A DNA stretch of 64,000 nt from Ruminococcus sp. (GCA_017623515.1 JAGAOV010000017.1:62001-126000), one strand, 5' to 3'; shown: positions 1-8,743, numbered from the stretch's first letter. Translations and numbers: made by a program. Notes: generated from the sequence alone by a model not told the origin.

Positions 1-557
1 GCACTTCTTGAACCTATGAGAGCAGAAAGACAGCACTGACCGGAAACGCTCATGCATAATGCACCGTGTACAAATTGTTCTATCTCAATACCGCACTTGG
101 TAAGGGGAAGTATTTCCTGACGGGAAAGCTCCCTTGCCACAACAACACGGCAAAAGCCATGTTCTTTCGCCCAGAGTACGCCCTCTTTTGTATGTATAGT
201 CATTTGCGTAGAGCCATGAAGAGGCATATCAGGGACAGCTTTCCTGATAATCTCCGCAGCACCCATATCCTGAACGATACATGCGTCAATTCCGGCGTTT
301 GCAGCGTCACATATAAATCCTGCAAAGTCTGATATTTCTTCATCAAGCAGAATAGTATTTACCGTCAGATACAGCTTTGCACCGTAAAGATGGCAAAGTT
401 CCGCTGCCTGTTTCATTTCGTTTATATCAAAGTTAGCAGCACTTTGTCTTGCGGAGAAATCCTTGCCGCCTATGTATACAGCATCAGCACCGCACCGGAG
501 AGCAGCAGTAAGAGCCTCATAGCTTCCGGCAGGTGCAAGTATTTCAGGCATAGACAT
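1..557 (-). CDS. Peptidase U32 family protein (C-terminus beyond window)
   Basis: Partial gene; 185 N-terminal residues are visible and the rest lies left of base 1. The protein opens with a TIM-barrel-like start (PEILAPAGSYEAL) typical of U32 'collagenase-like' peptidases. Near residues 163-182 it carries the family signature E-x-F-x2-G-A-L-C-x4-G-x-C-x-L-S (EQFVHGALC...GQCCLS). Many U32 members act in RNA modification (RlhA/TrhP type, tRNA or rRNA hydroxylation) rather than proteolysis, so the true substrate is open. The start is ATG at 557, two bases after the zapA stop, so the pair is probably co-transcribed and translationally coupled. The zapA-U32 arrangement is common in Clostridia as far as I know. 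Confidence 0.9.
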   Translation of the reverse strand, partial: MSMPEILAPAGSYEALTAALRCGADAVYIGGKDFSARQSAANFDINEMKQAAELCHLYGAKLYLTVNTILLDEEISDFAGFICDAANAGIDACIVQDMGAAEIIRKAVPDMPLHGSTQMTIHTKEGVLWAKEHGFCRVVVARELSRQEILPLTKCGIEIEQFVHGALCMSVSGQCCLSALIGSRS

Positions 558-559
558 TC

Positions 560-922
560 TCAGACAATACCTGCCTTATTTTTATTTAATTCTTTTTCGA
601 GAGCAGCCAGTCTTTCACGAAGGAGCTGGTTTTCTGCTACAACGGCATCACGTTCCAGTCTTGCCTTGCCAGCCTCGTCAACATAAGCCTTTGACTGAGT
701 GCGGAGCATATCCAGCTGCTGACTAACAGCATTTATGTCATCCATTGTGGTGAGTGCGACCATAATAGCCGCAGTGAACTGTGTTGCACTGGTGGAGGTA
801 GCAGTGATCTCCATTATTTTTGTTTCAAGGTTTCTTGCCAGTCCTGTTACATAGGAAGCCGGCTGAGAGGTCTGCAAAGTAAAATCCTTGCCGCAGACGC
901 TGACTTTAACTTTATTTGTCAT
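560..922 (-). CDS. zapA: Cell division protein ZapA-like
   Basis: 120 residues. The N-terminal half (KVKVSVCGKDFTL...) matches the small globular ZapA domain. The C-terminal half, from about residue 60, is a predicted coiled coil rich in Glu, Leu and Arg (LLRERLAALEKELNKN). ZapA binds FtsZ protofilaments and promotes Z-ring bundling at midcell. The start at 922 was chosen over an upstream in-frame start because AAAGGA precedes it at good spacing and the preceding residues do not look like ZapA. The 3' end abuts the U32 gene. Confidence 0.88.
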   Translation of the reverse strand: MTNKVKVSVCGKDFTLQTSQPASYVTGLARNLETKIMEITATSTSATQFTAAIMVALTTMDDINAVSQQLDMLRTQSKAYVDEAGKARLERDAVVAENQLLRERLAALEKELNKNKAGIV

Positions 923-1038
923 AATCGTTTTGTTCCTTTCAGTATAAGCACTGCGGTCTGCCGGCTGCAAACCGCATACACTTATATTATAATACATTTC
1001 TGCGGAAATGAAAAGACTTTTTTTGAAATTTTCCGAAG

Positions 1039-2475
1039 TTATTTGCAGGATTTCTCTTCCTTTTCACGAAGCTGGTCAAGGATCATCTTATTGACCTTGT
1101 TTACATCGCCGCAGCCCATTGTGATAACGAGGTCACCAGCCTGAGCATGTTCGCATACATAGTCGCATACCTGCTGGAAGTTAGCATATTTTCTTTCATC
1201 GCAGGATTCCGGATCGGATTCATCCTGCGGGAACCATATGCAGTTCGGGATCTTTTCAGCGAGCTGTCTTGTAAAGATCGGGATGGTATTCTTTTCACGT
1301 CCGCCCATAATATCAGTGAGAACAGCGTGTGTAGGTATAGAGAGAGATTTTACGAATTCATCGAGGTGTTCTGCTGTACGTGAGTATGTGAACGGCTGGA
1401 ATACTGCCCATACCTCACGGAAAGGCATCTGCATAGCAGCATTGAGTGTAGCAGTGAGTTCTGTGGGATGGTGAGCGTAGTCGTCAACGAGAGTAATGCC
1501 GCAAGCCTCACCCTTCTTGTCAAAGCGTCTGCCGGCACCACGGAATTCAAAGAGACCTTTCTGGATAGGTTCAAAGGGAACACCGCAGTAGTCAGCAGAA
1601 GCGATTGCAGCAAGAGCGTTGAGGATGTTGTGCTGTCCAGCAACATTGAGGGTGATCTCGCCCATAAGCACACCCTTATGGTAAACATTGAATCTTGTTT
1701 CCAGACCGGAAATGGCACGGATATTGTCAGCATAGTAATCATTAGCCTTATCAAGACCGTATGTTATAATAGTCTTGCCTGTAATTCCCTCAACAGCCTT
1801 CATGCTGTTAGCGTCGTCACCATTTACGATAATTGCCTTAGTAGTATTTTCACAGAATTTATGAAAAGACTTAATAATATTTTCCACTGTACCGAAGTAG
1901 TCCAGATGGTCTGCATCTATGTTGAGAATAACGGCAATATCGGGGTAGAGCTTGAGGAATGTATCCACGAATTCACATGCCTCACAGGTCATAATATCAC
2001 TGCTTCCGCAGCGACCGCTGCCGCCTATGCATTTAAGCTTGCCGCCGATAAAAGCGGAGAGGTCAATGCCGGCGGTATAGAGTATCTGAGTTACCATAGA
2101 GGTGGTTGTTGTCTTGCCGTGAGTGCCTGCAACGCATATAGCATTATCGTACCAGCTTGTGACAATTCCTAGAAGATCGCTTCTTTCCAGCACCGGAACG
2201 CCGCTTGCCTTAGCAGCGATAAGCTCTGGATTATCAGCCATGATAGCAGCAGTGTGAACGATAAGATCAGCCCCCTCGATATTTTCTGCCCGCTGTCCGA
2301 GCATTACAGGGATGCCCATATCACGCACTGCCTGAAGGGTATCTGTCTCATTGTTGTCTGAGCCTGTGAGGTAATAACCCTTGGTATGGAGTATCTGAGC
2401 CAGCGGATACATGCCTGAACCGCCTATTCCAATAAAATGAATATGTTTTTTACAATTTAAAATATCATTGTTCAT
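1039..2475 (-). CDS. murC: UDP-N-acetylmuramate--L-alanine ligase
   Basis: 478 residues, full length for MurC. It ligates L-Ala to UDP-MurNAc, the first amino-acid addition in peptidoglycan precursor synthesis, in the cytoplasm. The Rossmann-like N-terminal motif FIGIGGSGM lies at residues 14-22. The ATP-binding P-loop GTHGKTTTTS is at 117-126. DDYAHHPTE in the C-terminal half is the MurC ligand-domain motif. The start at 2475 follows an AGAAAGAGTG ribosome-binding site; an in-frame ATG 11 codons upstream lacks one. It lies upstream of zapA on the same strand. Confidence 0.96.
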   Translation of the reverse strand: MNNDILNCKKHIHFIGIGGSGMYPLAQILHTKGYYLTGSDNNETDTLQAVRDMGIPVMLGQRAENIEGADLIVHTAAIMADNPELIAAKASGVPVLERSDLLGIVTSWYDNAICVAGTHGKTTTTSMVTQILYTAGIDLSAFIGGKLKCIGGSGRCGSSDIMTCEACEFVDTFLKLYPDIAVILNIDADHLDYFGTVENIIKSFHKFCENTTKAIIVNGDDANSMKAVEGITGKTIITYGLDKANDYYADNIRAISGLETRFNVYHKGVLMGEITLNVAGQHNILNALAAIASADYCGVPFEPIQKGLFEFRGAGRRFDKKGEACGITLVDDYAHHPTELTATLNAAMQMPFREVWAVFQPFTYSRTAEHLDEFVKSLSIPTHAVLTDIMGGREKNTIPIFTRQLAEKIPNCIWFPQDESDPESCDERKYANFQQVCDYVCEHAQAGDLVITMGCGDVNKVNKMILDQLREKEEKSCK

Positions 2476-2676
2476 AAATTTCACTCTTTCTGTACTTATA
2501 AATTTCACTTTTGGGGTTTATACTGAAAACAGCAACGGGTATGAAATTCTCTTGTAAAAAAATAGAATAGAGAATAACCGCAATGTATATTCTGCCCGTT
2601 TAATATCCATACTATCCCTGCGGTTCCGGATAAGTGGAACGCATGTTGGAATACAGGCAAGAGAGGAGGTCATCAT

Positions 2677-2976
2677 ATGGAAATCACAGATATCAAAATC
2701 AGAAGAATCGTAACTGAAGGCAGACTTCGTGCAGTTGTCTCTGTAACCATTGACAATATGCTTGCTGTACACGACATCAAGATCGTACAGGGTGATGAGA
2801 GACTTTTTGTTGCGATGCCCAGCCGCAAGGATGAGAACGGAGTATTCCGTGACATTGTACATCCCATTTCAGGAGCGTCAAGAAAGATGCTTGAGAATGA
2901 GATTCTTGACGCATACCAGCGTCACCTTGCAGTAATGGAAGCCGACGCTGAAAGTATATCCGAATCTTCAGAATAA
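2677..2976 (+). CDS. spoVG: Septation/sporulation regulator SpoVG
   Basis: 99 residues with the SpoVG core: MEITDIKIRRI at the start, then LRAVVSVTIDN...VHDIKIVQG and the FVAMPSRK...DIVHPI segment. SpoVG is a small nucleic-acid-binding protein that affects asymmetric septation and gene expression in Firmicutes. A strong GAGGAGGT site lies about 8 bases before the ATG. It is a single-gene unit, closed by a hairpin terminator at 2996, and converges with the NUDIX gene. The serine/glutamate-rich C-terminal tail is usual for the family. Confidence 0.95.
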   Translation: MEITDIKIRRIVTEGRLRAVVSVTIDNMLAVHDIKIVQGDERLFVAMPSRKDENGVFRDIVHPISGASRKMLENEILDAYQRHLAVMEADAESISESSE

Positions 2977-2995
2977 TGATCTAAGTTGTACTTGT

Positions 2996-3022
2996 GAGAC
3001 TGCTTTATGCAGTCTCTTTTTA
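2996..3022 (+). terminator. Intrinsic terminator of spoVG
   Basis: Perfect 8-bp stem GAGACTGC/GCAGTCTC with a 5-base loop, followed by TTTTTATTT. It lies 20 bases after the spoVG stop and overlaps the end of the convergent NUDIX gene. Confidence 0.85.
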
Positions 3023-3562
3023 TTTACCCTTGAGGATGAACCATGTTTTCAGCAGGGCAAGCTGAGTTTTGGCATCAGGAATTTTACCGTCCATGACCAT
3101 CTGAACAGCTTCTTCAAGAGGTATTTCAGTTACATCAAGTAATTCGCCCTCGTCGAGGTTTTGTTCCTCTGGTTCGGAGAGTTCCTCTGCCAGATACATG
3201 TATATTATCTCTGTATCATATGCAGGAGTCGGGTAAAGCTTGCCGAGGCTGGTGTATTTTCCGCAGGTGCGTCCTGCTTCCTCACGAAGCTCACGGAGAC
3301 CGCATTCGGAGGGATCTTCACCGGCTTCAAGCTTTCCGGCAGGGATTTCCAGAGTGATCTCGTGCATGGGATAGCGGTACTGTTTAACCATGAGAACGGT
3401 GTTTTTGTCAGTCAGCGGAACAACGCATACACCGCCTGAGTGGTGAACCACATCACGGCGAACCTCTGCGCCGTTTTCAAGCTGTGCGGTATCCTTGGTG
3501 ACACGGAATATTTTTGCCTGATAGGCGAGTTCGCTTGAGAGAGTTTTTTCATCAAGGTGCAT
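3020..3562 (-). CDS. nudF: ADP-ribose pyrophosphatase-like NUDIX hydrolase
   Basis: 180 residues. The NUDIX box (Gx5Ex7REUxEExGU) is complete at residues 76-97, with the metal-binding REEAG at 93-97. The upstream segment (VLMVKQYRYPMHEITLEIPAG) and the downstream proline-rich PTPAYDTEIIYMYLAEEL resemble ADP-ribose pyrophosphatases, which cleave ADP-ribose to AMP and ribose-5-phosphate. GGAGGACTCC precedes the ATG. It is followed on the left by the spoVG terminator. Substrate assignment within NUDIX is by resemblance and could be broader. Confidence 0.88.
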   Translation of the reverse strand: MHLDEKTLSSELAYQAKIFRVTKDTAQLENGAEVRRDVVHHSGGVCVVPLTDKNTVLMVKQYRYPMHEITLEIPAGKLEAGEDPSECGLRELREEAGRTCGKYTSLGKLYPTPAYDTEIIYMYLAEELSEPEEQNLDEGELLDVTEIPLEEAVQMVMDGKIPDAKTQLALLKTWFILKGK

Positions 3563-3574
3563 TTGGAGTCCTCC

Positions 3575-5929
3575 TTATTTCTTTTTTCTGAGTAAATATC
3601 CTCCGATCATATAAGCTGTCAAAATCAGCACACCAGTAAGAGATACCAGCGCACCGGCTTTAAGACCGGATGTTTCATAGAAAAATTCAATGGTATTATT
3701 TCCGGCGGATACAGGAACAGCCATAAATCCAGAATCAACAGCTTCAATTTCAGTATCAATGCCATTTACCTTGGCACTCCATCCCTTTTCAAAGGGTACG
3801 CTGAAGAATACAAGATTATCGCTGTCTGTAGATATTTCTGCAGTAAAGCCATATGAATCATATGTAAAGCTGTGTGCGGATGAAGCGGCACGTTTTTGAC
3901 ATTCATCGAAGCAGGCATTTTTTGATATGAAGGTTTCGCTATGTGAAATTTCAGACATAAGGCTGCCGTATTGTTCTATCTGTTCCTCATCAAGGACAAG
4001 GGCACGTACAAGAATGTTAATGCGCTGTGATTGATTAAGCTCCATCCAATCTTCCTTTGAGATGTATTTATCAAAGGTAAAGCCCATAGGGATATAGAAC
4101 TGATTTTCATATACATGGAAACCGTTCTGATCTTCAAGGAATTCAAAGCCTGAAATTGGAGCATCTGTGTTATCCGTATTTTCCTCGTCGATCTCGTCAA
4201 AGTAGTATTTAACGGAAAAAAGACTGCGTAGTGCGTAATGTGAGGTATCCACACGAGAAGCAACATCTCTTCCAATATCGGTATCAGCATAAAATTCCAT
4301 AACAGAGCCTGAAACAACGCTATGGAAGCAGCGCATATTAGGCAATCCCCATAGCATAGGGTAATTATCCCTGTTTTCTGAGATGTCAACACGGAAGAAA
4401 TCATCATTGTCTGCCGATATAGTTATATCGTTTTCTCTGTCAATAGCCATGTCAATATAATCGAGAGCATTTTCACGGGAGTTTGCTCCGAAATATACAA
4501 CAGAAGCTGTACAGACAACCGAAGCAGCGGATGTCATGATAAGTGCAGTTTTAAGATAAGGGATACCTTTTTTTCGGTGTGAGAATACAAAACCTGCTGC
4601 TGCAAGAGAAAGAACTGCCACAGCCATAACGAGGAGGAAATGGAAAGGATATTTTGTAATGGTAAAGAATGAGACCTGTCCGTCAGAATCCTTTTCCGGA
4701 AGAAGAGCCATAACGCCGAATGCGCCGGTTATTGCAGCAGTTATCCACAAGCCGTCCTTTGAGGGCAGCTTTTCGTAATCCTCTTCATCGAGAACGCAGG
4801 CTGTCATCATGGACATAATTAGAATGGGCATAAAGAACCAACGTGCATAGTATGAGCTGTTGAACATGTAGAATGCGCTGTTAAGGATAGGAAAGAATGC
4901 GCAGATCATGCAGATAATAACAAGCCGCTTTGCCCAGTGACCATCCCTGTATTTAAGGAAAGCTATAACGCCTGTCATGGAGAACAGAGGCAGATAACCG
5001 CCGATAGAAGCCCATTTTCCGAGTCCTTCTGAGAAAAGATTAGGTCTTGCAGGAACATCGGGAATCATAAAGAAGCTCTGGATAATGCGTAGGAGTCTTG
5101 TTCTGTCGCTGTATGCTATCATATCCATGCCGTAGAGATGTTCGCTTATGCGGTAGTTGCTGAGGAGTGCAAGAGCTGCCGGAAGAAGTATGACACAGGC
5201 GAGCGTAACGCCTATAACGGCTTCAAATAGTATCTGGAAGAATTTTTTTGCAGAAGCAGGAAAATCTTTTGAGAAGCAGCGCACAATAAAGTACAGCACC
5301 AGAAATACAGCCTCACCTGTAAAGAAAAAGTAATTTACCGCAGCCATAAGAGCAGTTGTAAGAGCGAAAACACCTTTCCTGTTATTGTATACAAGCTCCT
5401 CCATGCTGATGAGCATAAGAGGGAAGAGTGCTGTTACATCATGGAAGTGATTGAAGAAGATATTGAATATCTGGAATCCGGAAAATGCATAGAGCATACC
5501 TCCGATAACCGCAGCAGTCTGAGATTTTGTGAATCGTTTTATGTAAGCATATGCAGTAAGGGCAGCAACGCCGTGTTTAAGAGCAAGGACGAATGGCATC
5601 AGGCGAACGCACCATGAGGAGGGCAGAAGAGCTGTCAGCCAGAAGAAAGGACTTCCCAGAAGATAGAAGGCGTATGAGCCTATGAAGCTTGAACCGAGGT
5701 CAGTGTGCCAGTTCCAGCCGAAGCTGCCTGATTTAACGGCGGATGAAGCAAGATAATTAAATGGTATCTGCTGTGCGTTGTAGTCGCCGTAGTAAATGAA
5801 GTATCCCTTTTCAGTTATTATGATTGGCAGTATGGTGACAAGCAGTGTAAGAAAACCAAGCGTGAATGCCATGAATCCTCCTGTTTTCCAGAAAGGAATA
5901 TCAGAATGTCTGAGGGAAAGCTTTTGCAT
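3575..5929 (-). CDS. YfhO-family multi-pass membrane protein
   Basis: 784 residues. It has a long hydrophobic N-terminal part with roughly a dozen predicted membrane helices, then a soluble extracellular region from about residue 480 to 750, and a final membrane helix with a KKK tail. The architecture (GT-C-like) and the motif YGDYNAQQIPF near residue 48 fit the YfhO family. Bacillus YfhO is implicated in glycosylation of lipoteichoic acid; transfer of a sugar from a lipid-linked donor outside the cell is a reasonable but unproven role here. AGGAGGTTTTCCC precedes the ATG. It lies 12 bases upstream of the NUDIX gene on the same strand. Confidence 0.85.
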   Translation of the reverse strand: MQKLSLRHSDIPFWKTGGFMAFTLGFLTLLVTILPIIITEKGYFIYYGDYNAQQIPFNYLASSAVKSGSFGWNWHTDLGSSFIGSYAFYLLGSPFFWLTALLPSSWCVRLMPFVLALKHGVAALTAYAYIKRFTKSQTAAVIGGMLYAFSGFQIFNIFFNHFHDVTALFPLMLISMEELVYNNRKGVFALTTALMAAVNYFFFTGEAVFLVLYFIVRCFSKDFPASAKKFFQILFEAVIGVTLACVILLPAALALLSNYRISEHLYGMDMIAYSDRTRLLRIIQSFFMIPDVPARPNLFSEGLGKWASIGGYLPLFSMTGVIAFLKYRDGHWAKRLVIICMICAFFPILNSAFYMFNSSYYARWFFMPILIMSMMTACVLDEEDYEKLPSKDGLWITAAITGAFGVMALLPEKDSDGQVSFFTITKYPFHFLLVMAVAVLSLAAAGFVFSHRKKGIPYLKTALIMTSAASVVCTASVVYFGANSRENALDYIDMAIDRENDITISADNDDFFRVDISENRDNYPMLWGLPNMRCFHSVVSGSVMEFYADTDIGRDVASRVDTSHYALRSLFSVKYYFDEIDEENTDNTDAPISGFEFLEDQNGFHVYENQFYIPMGFTFDKYISKEDWMELNQSQRINILVRALVLDEEQIEQYGSLMSEISHSETFISKNACFDECQKRAASSAHSFTYDSYGFTAEISTDSDNLVFFSVPFEKGWSAKVNGIDTEIEAVDSGFMAVPVSAGNNTIEFFYETSGLKAGALVSLTGVLILTAYMIGGYLLRKKK

Positions 5930-6022
5930 ATGGGAAAACCTCCTGAGAAAATAGGTGCAGGAAACTTATTTTAAGCAGCTGCATATACTGGTAGTGTGGA
6001 AAGCCTGATATAGATATGATCA

Positions 6023-6511
6023 TTACACGTTAATGATATTGGCAACAGCCTTTCCGTCGGGCAGGAGGTCGATGAAAGCGTATGACGGCGGGAAACCGTC
6101 TCTTGGTTTTGCAGCACTGCCGGGATTGAGGATGTAAAAGCCGTCCTTGTATGTATTGCAGCGGACGTGGGTATGTCCGTGGAGAATTATATTGCAGCGA
6201 AGTTCCTTAGCTTTATCGAGAATACCCGCATTGCCGTAATTAACGCCAAAGCGATGACCGTGTGTTGCAAGGATGCGATGACCGGGAGCAATTTCCAGAG
6301 TAAGAAACTCCGGTCTCTGGCTGCCGTAGTCGCAGTTGCCCTTGATGTAGTAGAATTTGTCAGCAACGCTTGGAAAATTGTCAATAAGGCGCAGATACTC
6401 CTCTTCTCCGTCGCCGAGATGGATGAAAGCGTCTGCACTCATATTTGAAAGGATAACGGAGCTTAAAGCATGGTAGCGTCCGTGGGTATCAGAAATAACA
6501 ATAATACGCAT
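6023..6511 (-). CDS. YfcE/MJ0936-type metallophosphoesterase
   Basis: 162 residues of a compact calcineurin-like phosphoesterase. Metal and catalytic motifs are in order: ISDTHG (residues 6-11), HLGDGEEE, KGNCDYGS, THGHRFGV and LHGHTHV, followed by NPGSAAKPR. YfcE-type enzymes are Mn-dependent phosphodiesterases of uncertain physiological substrate. The start at 6511 follows AGAGGTG with 7-base spacing; the upstream in-frame GTG has no such site. In Firmicutes this gene often follows the XTP pyrophosphatase gene, but here that gene is 40 kb away. Confidence 0.9.
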   Translation of the reverse strand: MRIIVISDTHGRYHALSSVILSNMSADAFIHLGDGEEEYLRLIDNFPSVADKFYYIKGNCDYGSQRPEFLTLEIAPGHRILATHGHRFGVNYGNAGILDKAKELRCNIILHGHTHVRCNTYKDGFYILNPGSAAKPRDGFPPSYAFIDLLPDGKAVANIINV

Positions 6512-6607
6512 AAAAAACACCTCTTTAAAAATATAGGAATATTCTCTTTTATTATATCACAAATCTATCCTGATGACAACAGATTTTTTGATAGAAAGGA
6601 AATTTTT

Positions 6608-6865
6608 ATGGAGAGAGGCACGATGAACAGCAAGCAGCTTGATGGCATATTGAATGCAGTAAGCGGAAAACTTGGAGTAACGCCCAAAGAGCTTGAAAAT
6701 GCGCTTAAATCGGGAAAGATAGACAAAGCGGTGAGGAATATGCCGAATGCAGACAGGCAGAAGCTGCAATCGGTAATGGGGAATCAGGCGCAGCTTGAGA
6801 AGCTTATGCAGAGCCCTCAGGCGAGGGCACTTTATGAAAAGCTTACAGGTAAGAGTCCGCAGTAA
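6608..6865 (+). CDS. Small helical protein of unknown function, first in BofA cassette
   Basis: 86 residues, charged and predicted all-helical, with the repeated pattern of a short amphipathic helix followed by a 'P-x-A-x-x-L' motif (QSPQARALYEKLTGKSPQ at the end). No signal peptide and no membrane segment. I do not recognise a named family. The start at 6608 has GAAAGGA 7 bases upstream; a second in-frame ATG at 6623 is also possible. The stop is 12 bases before the next gene, so it probably heads a four-gene unit that ends in a BofA-like protein, which hints at a sporulation link (inference). Confidence 0.65.
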   Translation: MERGTMNSKQLDGILNAVSGKLGVTPKELENALKSGKIDKAVRNMPNADRQKLQSVMGNQAQLEKLMQSPQARALYEKLTGKSPQ

Positions 6866-6877
6866 GGAGCGATATTG

Positions 6878-7240
6878 ATGGATGATTTATTCGGCAGAAT
6901 GCAGTCGATACTGTCAGATCCGGAGAGCATGGAGCAGCTGAAGGAGCTTGCAGGACTTCTTGGCAATAGCGATGATAATGACAGCAGCAGTCAGCATCCG
7001 GAGAGATCATCCGAAAGCAGGGAAGAGGACGGCGGTGGATTTGATATAGGGATGCTAATGCAGCTGTCTTCACTTATGAGCAGCTCAGGGCAGGATGAGG
7101 ATACAGCCCTGCTTCTTGCCCTGAAGCCGCATTTAAAGGAGGAGCGTCAGAAAAAGGTGGATAAAGCACTGAAGCTTATGAAGCTTCTGACGGTATGGAA
7201 AACGCTTAAAGATACGGGAGCATTAAAGGATTTTCTGTAA
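6878..7240 (+). CDS. Small acidic-linker protein of unknown function
   Basis: 120 residues. There are two helical ends: DDLFGRMQSILSDPESMEQL at the N-terminus, and an Arg/Lys/Leu-rich C-terminus (ALKPHLKEERQKKVDKALKL). They are joined by a Ser/Asp/Glu-rich disordered stretch at about residues 33-55. AAGGAG lies 8 bases before the ATG at 6878; an overlapping in-frame TTG is less likely. No family recognised. It shares the operon and helical style with its two neighbours, suggesting a set of interacting cytoplasmic proteins; that is inference. Confidence 0.65.
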   Translation: MDDLFGRMQSILSDPESMEQLKELAGLLGNSDDNDSSSQHPERSSESREEDGGGFDIGMLMQLSSLMSSSGQDEDTALLLALKPHLKEERQKKVDKALKLMKLLTVWKTLKDTGALKDFL

Positions 7241-7252
7241 AGGCGGGATAAT

Positions 7253-7600
7253 ATGGCAGGTTATACGAGAAGAGACAGCGGAGCAATGAGGCGTGATGCG
7301 GAGAGAAGAGCGCAGCAGATGAGGCGGAGAGTTCCGTATATAAAGAATGAGGGAGAGTTTTTTTCTGATATAAGAGAAGACAAATCCTTTCATTCAGGAG
7401 AGACTGTATATGAAAGGGATGGATATGAAAAGAAGCAAGGCGGCACATCAGATTCCATGATGCAGATGCCATTTGGAATAGATAAACTCCTTGGGCAGCT
7501 TGATTCAGACAGGATGCTGATCCTTGCACTGCTTGCAATGCTTTACAAGGATGGAGGGAATAAAAAGCTTATGATGGCACTTGCATATTTACTGACATAG
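7253..7600 (+). CDS. Small basic protein of unknown function
   Basis: 115 residues. The N-terminus is strongly basic (RRDAERRAQQMRRRVPY) and could bind nucleic acid or acidic lipid. The C-terminal 40 residues form a hydrophobic helical hairpin-like segment (KLLGQLDSDRMLILALLAML...KKLMMALAYLL). No named family recognised. It starts 12 bases after the previous gene and ends 14 bases before the BofA-like gene, with AAAGGCGGG upstream of the ATG. Confidence 0.65.
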   Translation: MAGYTRRDSGAMRRDAERRAQQMRRRVPYIKNEGEFFSDIREDKSFHSGETVYERDGYEKKQGGTSDSMMQMPFGIDKLLGQLDSDRMLILALLAMLYKDGGNKKLMMALAYLLT

Positions 7601-7614
7601 AAGGAGAAAAAGCA

Positions 7615-7869
7615 ATGGAAAATTTAAGTTTCTGGCTTATATGGGCAGCACTGGGCGGTGCGATGCTTATATATTATCTTCGGTGTTACCGCAGGATGAG
7701 ATCAATGCTGTGGGGTGTATCCGGCGGACTTGTCCTGCTTGTCCTGCTGCATTACTGTGGAGGTTTCATAGGTTTTGCGCCGGAGCTGAATCTTTTTAAC
7801 ATAATGCAGGCAGGTGTGCTTGGCGTTCCCGGCGTGGTACTTATGGCGGTGGTGAATATTATTTTATAG
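7615..7869 (+). CDS. BofA-like membrane protein (SigK-processing regulator family)
   Basis: 84 residues with three hydrophobic segments. The C-terminal motif LNLFNIMQAGVLGVPGVVLM matches the BofA signature, in which an N-(x)n-LG-[IV]-PG-V segment closes the protein. In Bacillus, BofA sits in the mother-cell membrane of the forespore and inhibits the SpoIVFB protease that cleaves pro-SigK. AAGGAG is well placed before the ATG. In Bacillus bofA follows recR; here it ends a cassette of unknown small proteins. The family call rests on the C-terminal motif and topology. Confidence 0.75.
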   Translation: MENLSFWLIWAALGGAMLIYYLRCYRRMRSMLWGVSGGLVLLVLLHYCGGFIGFAPELNLFNIMQAGVLGVPGVVLMAVVNIIL

Positions 7870-7877
7870 AATGAAAC

Positions 7878-7917
7878 AGCAGCTGCACCATATATTGGCA
7901 CAGCTGCTGATATTTTT
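7878..7917 (+). terminator. Probable terminator of the BofA cassette
   Basis: 9-bp inverted repeat CAGCAGCTG/CAGCTGCTG around a 14-base loop, then ATATTTTTATA. It lies nine bases after the BofA-like stop. The loop is long and the T-tract interrupted, so strength is uncertain. Confidence 0.6.
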
Positions 7918-7924
7918 ATAGATT

Positions 7925-8182
7925 TTACCACTGACCTGTTTTAATGTTATCTGTATCTTTTATTTCTATCGGAAAGAAAAGAATCCTGAATTTATAGATG
8001 GTGTAAAACTTTACTTTTCCGGAAATTCCACCTATATCTTGCTGTATTACTTCATATTCTCTATGAAAGCTCCATAGCGCAGCAGCATATTTAGTAGTAC
8101 AGCCGTTACTGATGGGGAACGGAAACAGCAATACAAGCAAAATCAAAATGATAGATATTGTTTTTTTGAAGAATGGTTTCAT
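7925..8182 (-). CDS. Small exported or membrane-anchored protein, unknown
   Basis: 85 residues. It has a basic start (MKPFFKKT), a hydrophobic segment of about 17 residues and a cysteine at residue 28 (ISNGCTTKY). The cysteine lies beyond a classical lipobox, so a signal anchor or signal peptide is more likely than a lipoprotein. The remainder alternates aromatic and charged residues as in small beta-rich extracellular domains. AAGGAGCTTC precedes the ATG. It stands alone between the BofA cassette and rplL. No function can be assigned. Confidence 0.65.
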   Translation of the reverse strand: MKPFFKKTISIILILLVLLFPFPISNGCTTKYAAALWSFHREYEVIQQDIGGISGKVKFYTIYKFRILFFPIEIKDTDNIKTGQW

Positions 8183-8253
8183 TTGAAGCTCCTTATTGCC
8201 TGATTAACTTGTAAATTCAAATAAAATCTACACTTGAACATTTATAACAGAAC

Positions 8254-8284
8254 CAAAAAATCCCCTGCGGAGAACCGCAGGGGA
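8254..8284 (-). terminator. Intrinsic terminator of rplJ-rplL
   Basis: Perfect GC-rich stem CCCCTGCGG/CCGCAGGGG with an AGAA or TTCT loop. On the minus strand it is followed by six T residues (A-run at 8255-8260). It lies 18 bases after the rplL stop. Confidence 0.95.
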
Positions 8285-8301
8285 TAAGAGTAAGTAAAAA
8301 C

Positions 8302-8673
8302 TTACTTGATTTCGATAGTTGCACCAGCCTCTTCGAGCTTAGCCTTGAGAGCCTCAGCGTCAGCCTTGGAGATGCCTTCCTTGATAGTAGCAGGAGCAGA
8401 CTCAACAACAGCCTTAGCTTCCTTCAGACCGAGACCGAGAACGTCCTTAGCAGCCTTGATAACGCCCATCTTAGCGTCGCCGAAGGATACGAGAACAACG
8501 TCGAATTCAGTCTTTTCTTCAGCAGCAGCAGCACCTGCGCCAGCTGCCGGAGCAGCTGCAACAGCAGCAGTTACGCCAAATTCTTCCTGGATAGCTTCAA
8601 CCAGCTCAGCCAGTTCCAGAACAGACAGAGCCTTGATTTCTTCAATGAAATTCATAATCTTTTCAGATGCCAT
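8302..8673 (-). CDS. rplL: Ribosomal protein L7/L12
   Basis: 123 residues. An N-terminal dimerisation helix pair is followed by an Ala/Gly-rich hinge at about 35-50 and the C-terminal globular domain ([20 protein letters not shown]...[12 protein letters not shown]). Dimers attach to L10 and form the stalk that recruits translation GTPases. GGAGTTAATTATC precedes the ATG. It is co-transcribed with rplJ behind the L10 leader and terminated at 8254. Confidence 0.98.
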   Translation of the reverse strand: MASEKIMNFIEEIKALSVLELAELVEAIQEEFGVTAAVAAAPAAGAGAAAAEEKTEFDVVLVSFGDAKMGVIKAAKDVLGLGLKEAKAVVESAPATIKEGISKADAEALKAKLEEAGATIEIK

Positions 8674-8743
8674 GATAATTAACTCCTTTATAATATAGTT
8701 TTAGAAAATTGCCTGAGATCAGGCAGGATAGCTGCAAGAGAAA

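Noticed and set aside
66..332. 88-codon plus-strand frame at the left edge
   Set aside because: It is antisense to the clearly conserved U32 peptidase frame.
2600..2676. Possible SigH-type promoter before spoVG
   Set aside because: GGATAA and GGAAT elements can be picked out, but the predicted start would leave almost no leader before the ribosome-binding site; not convincing.
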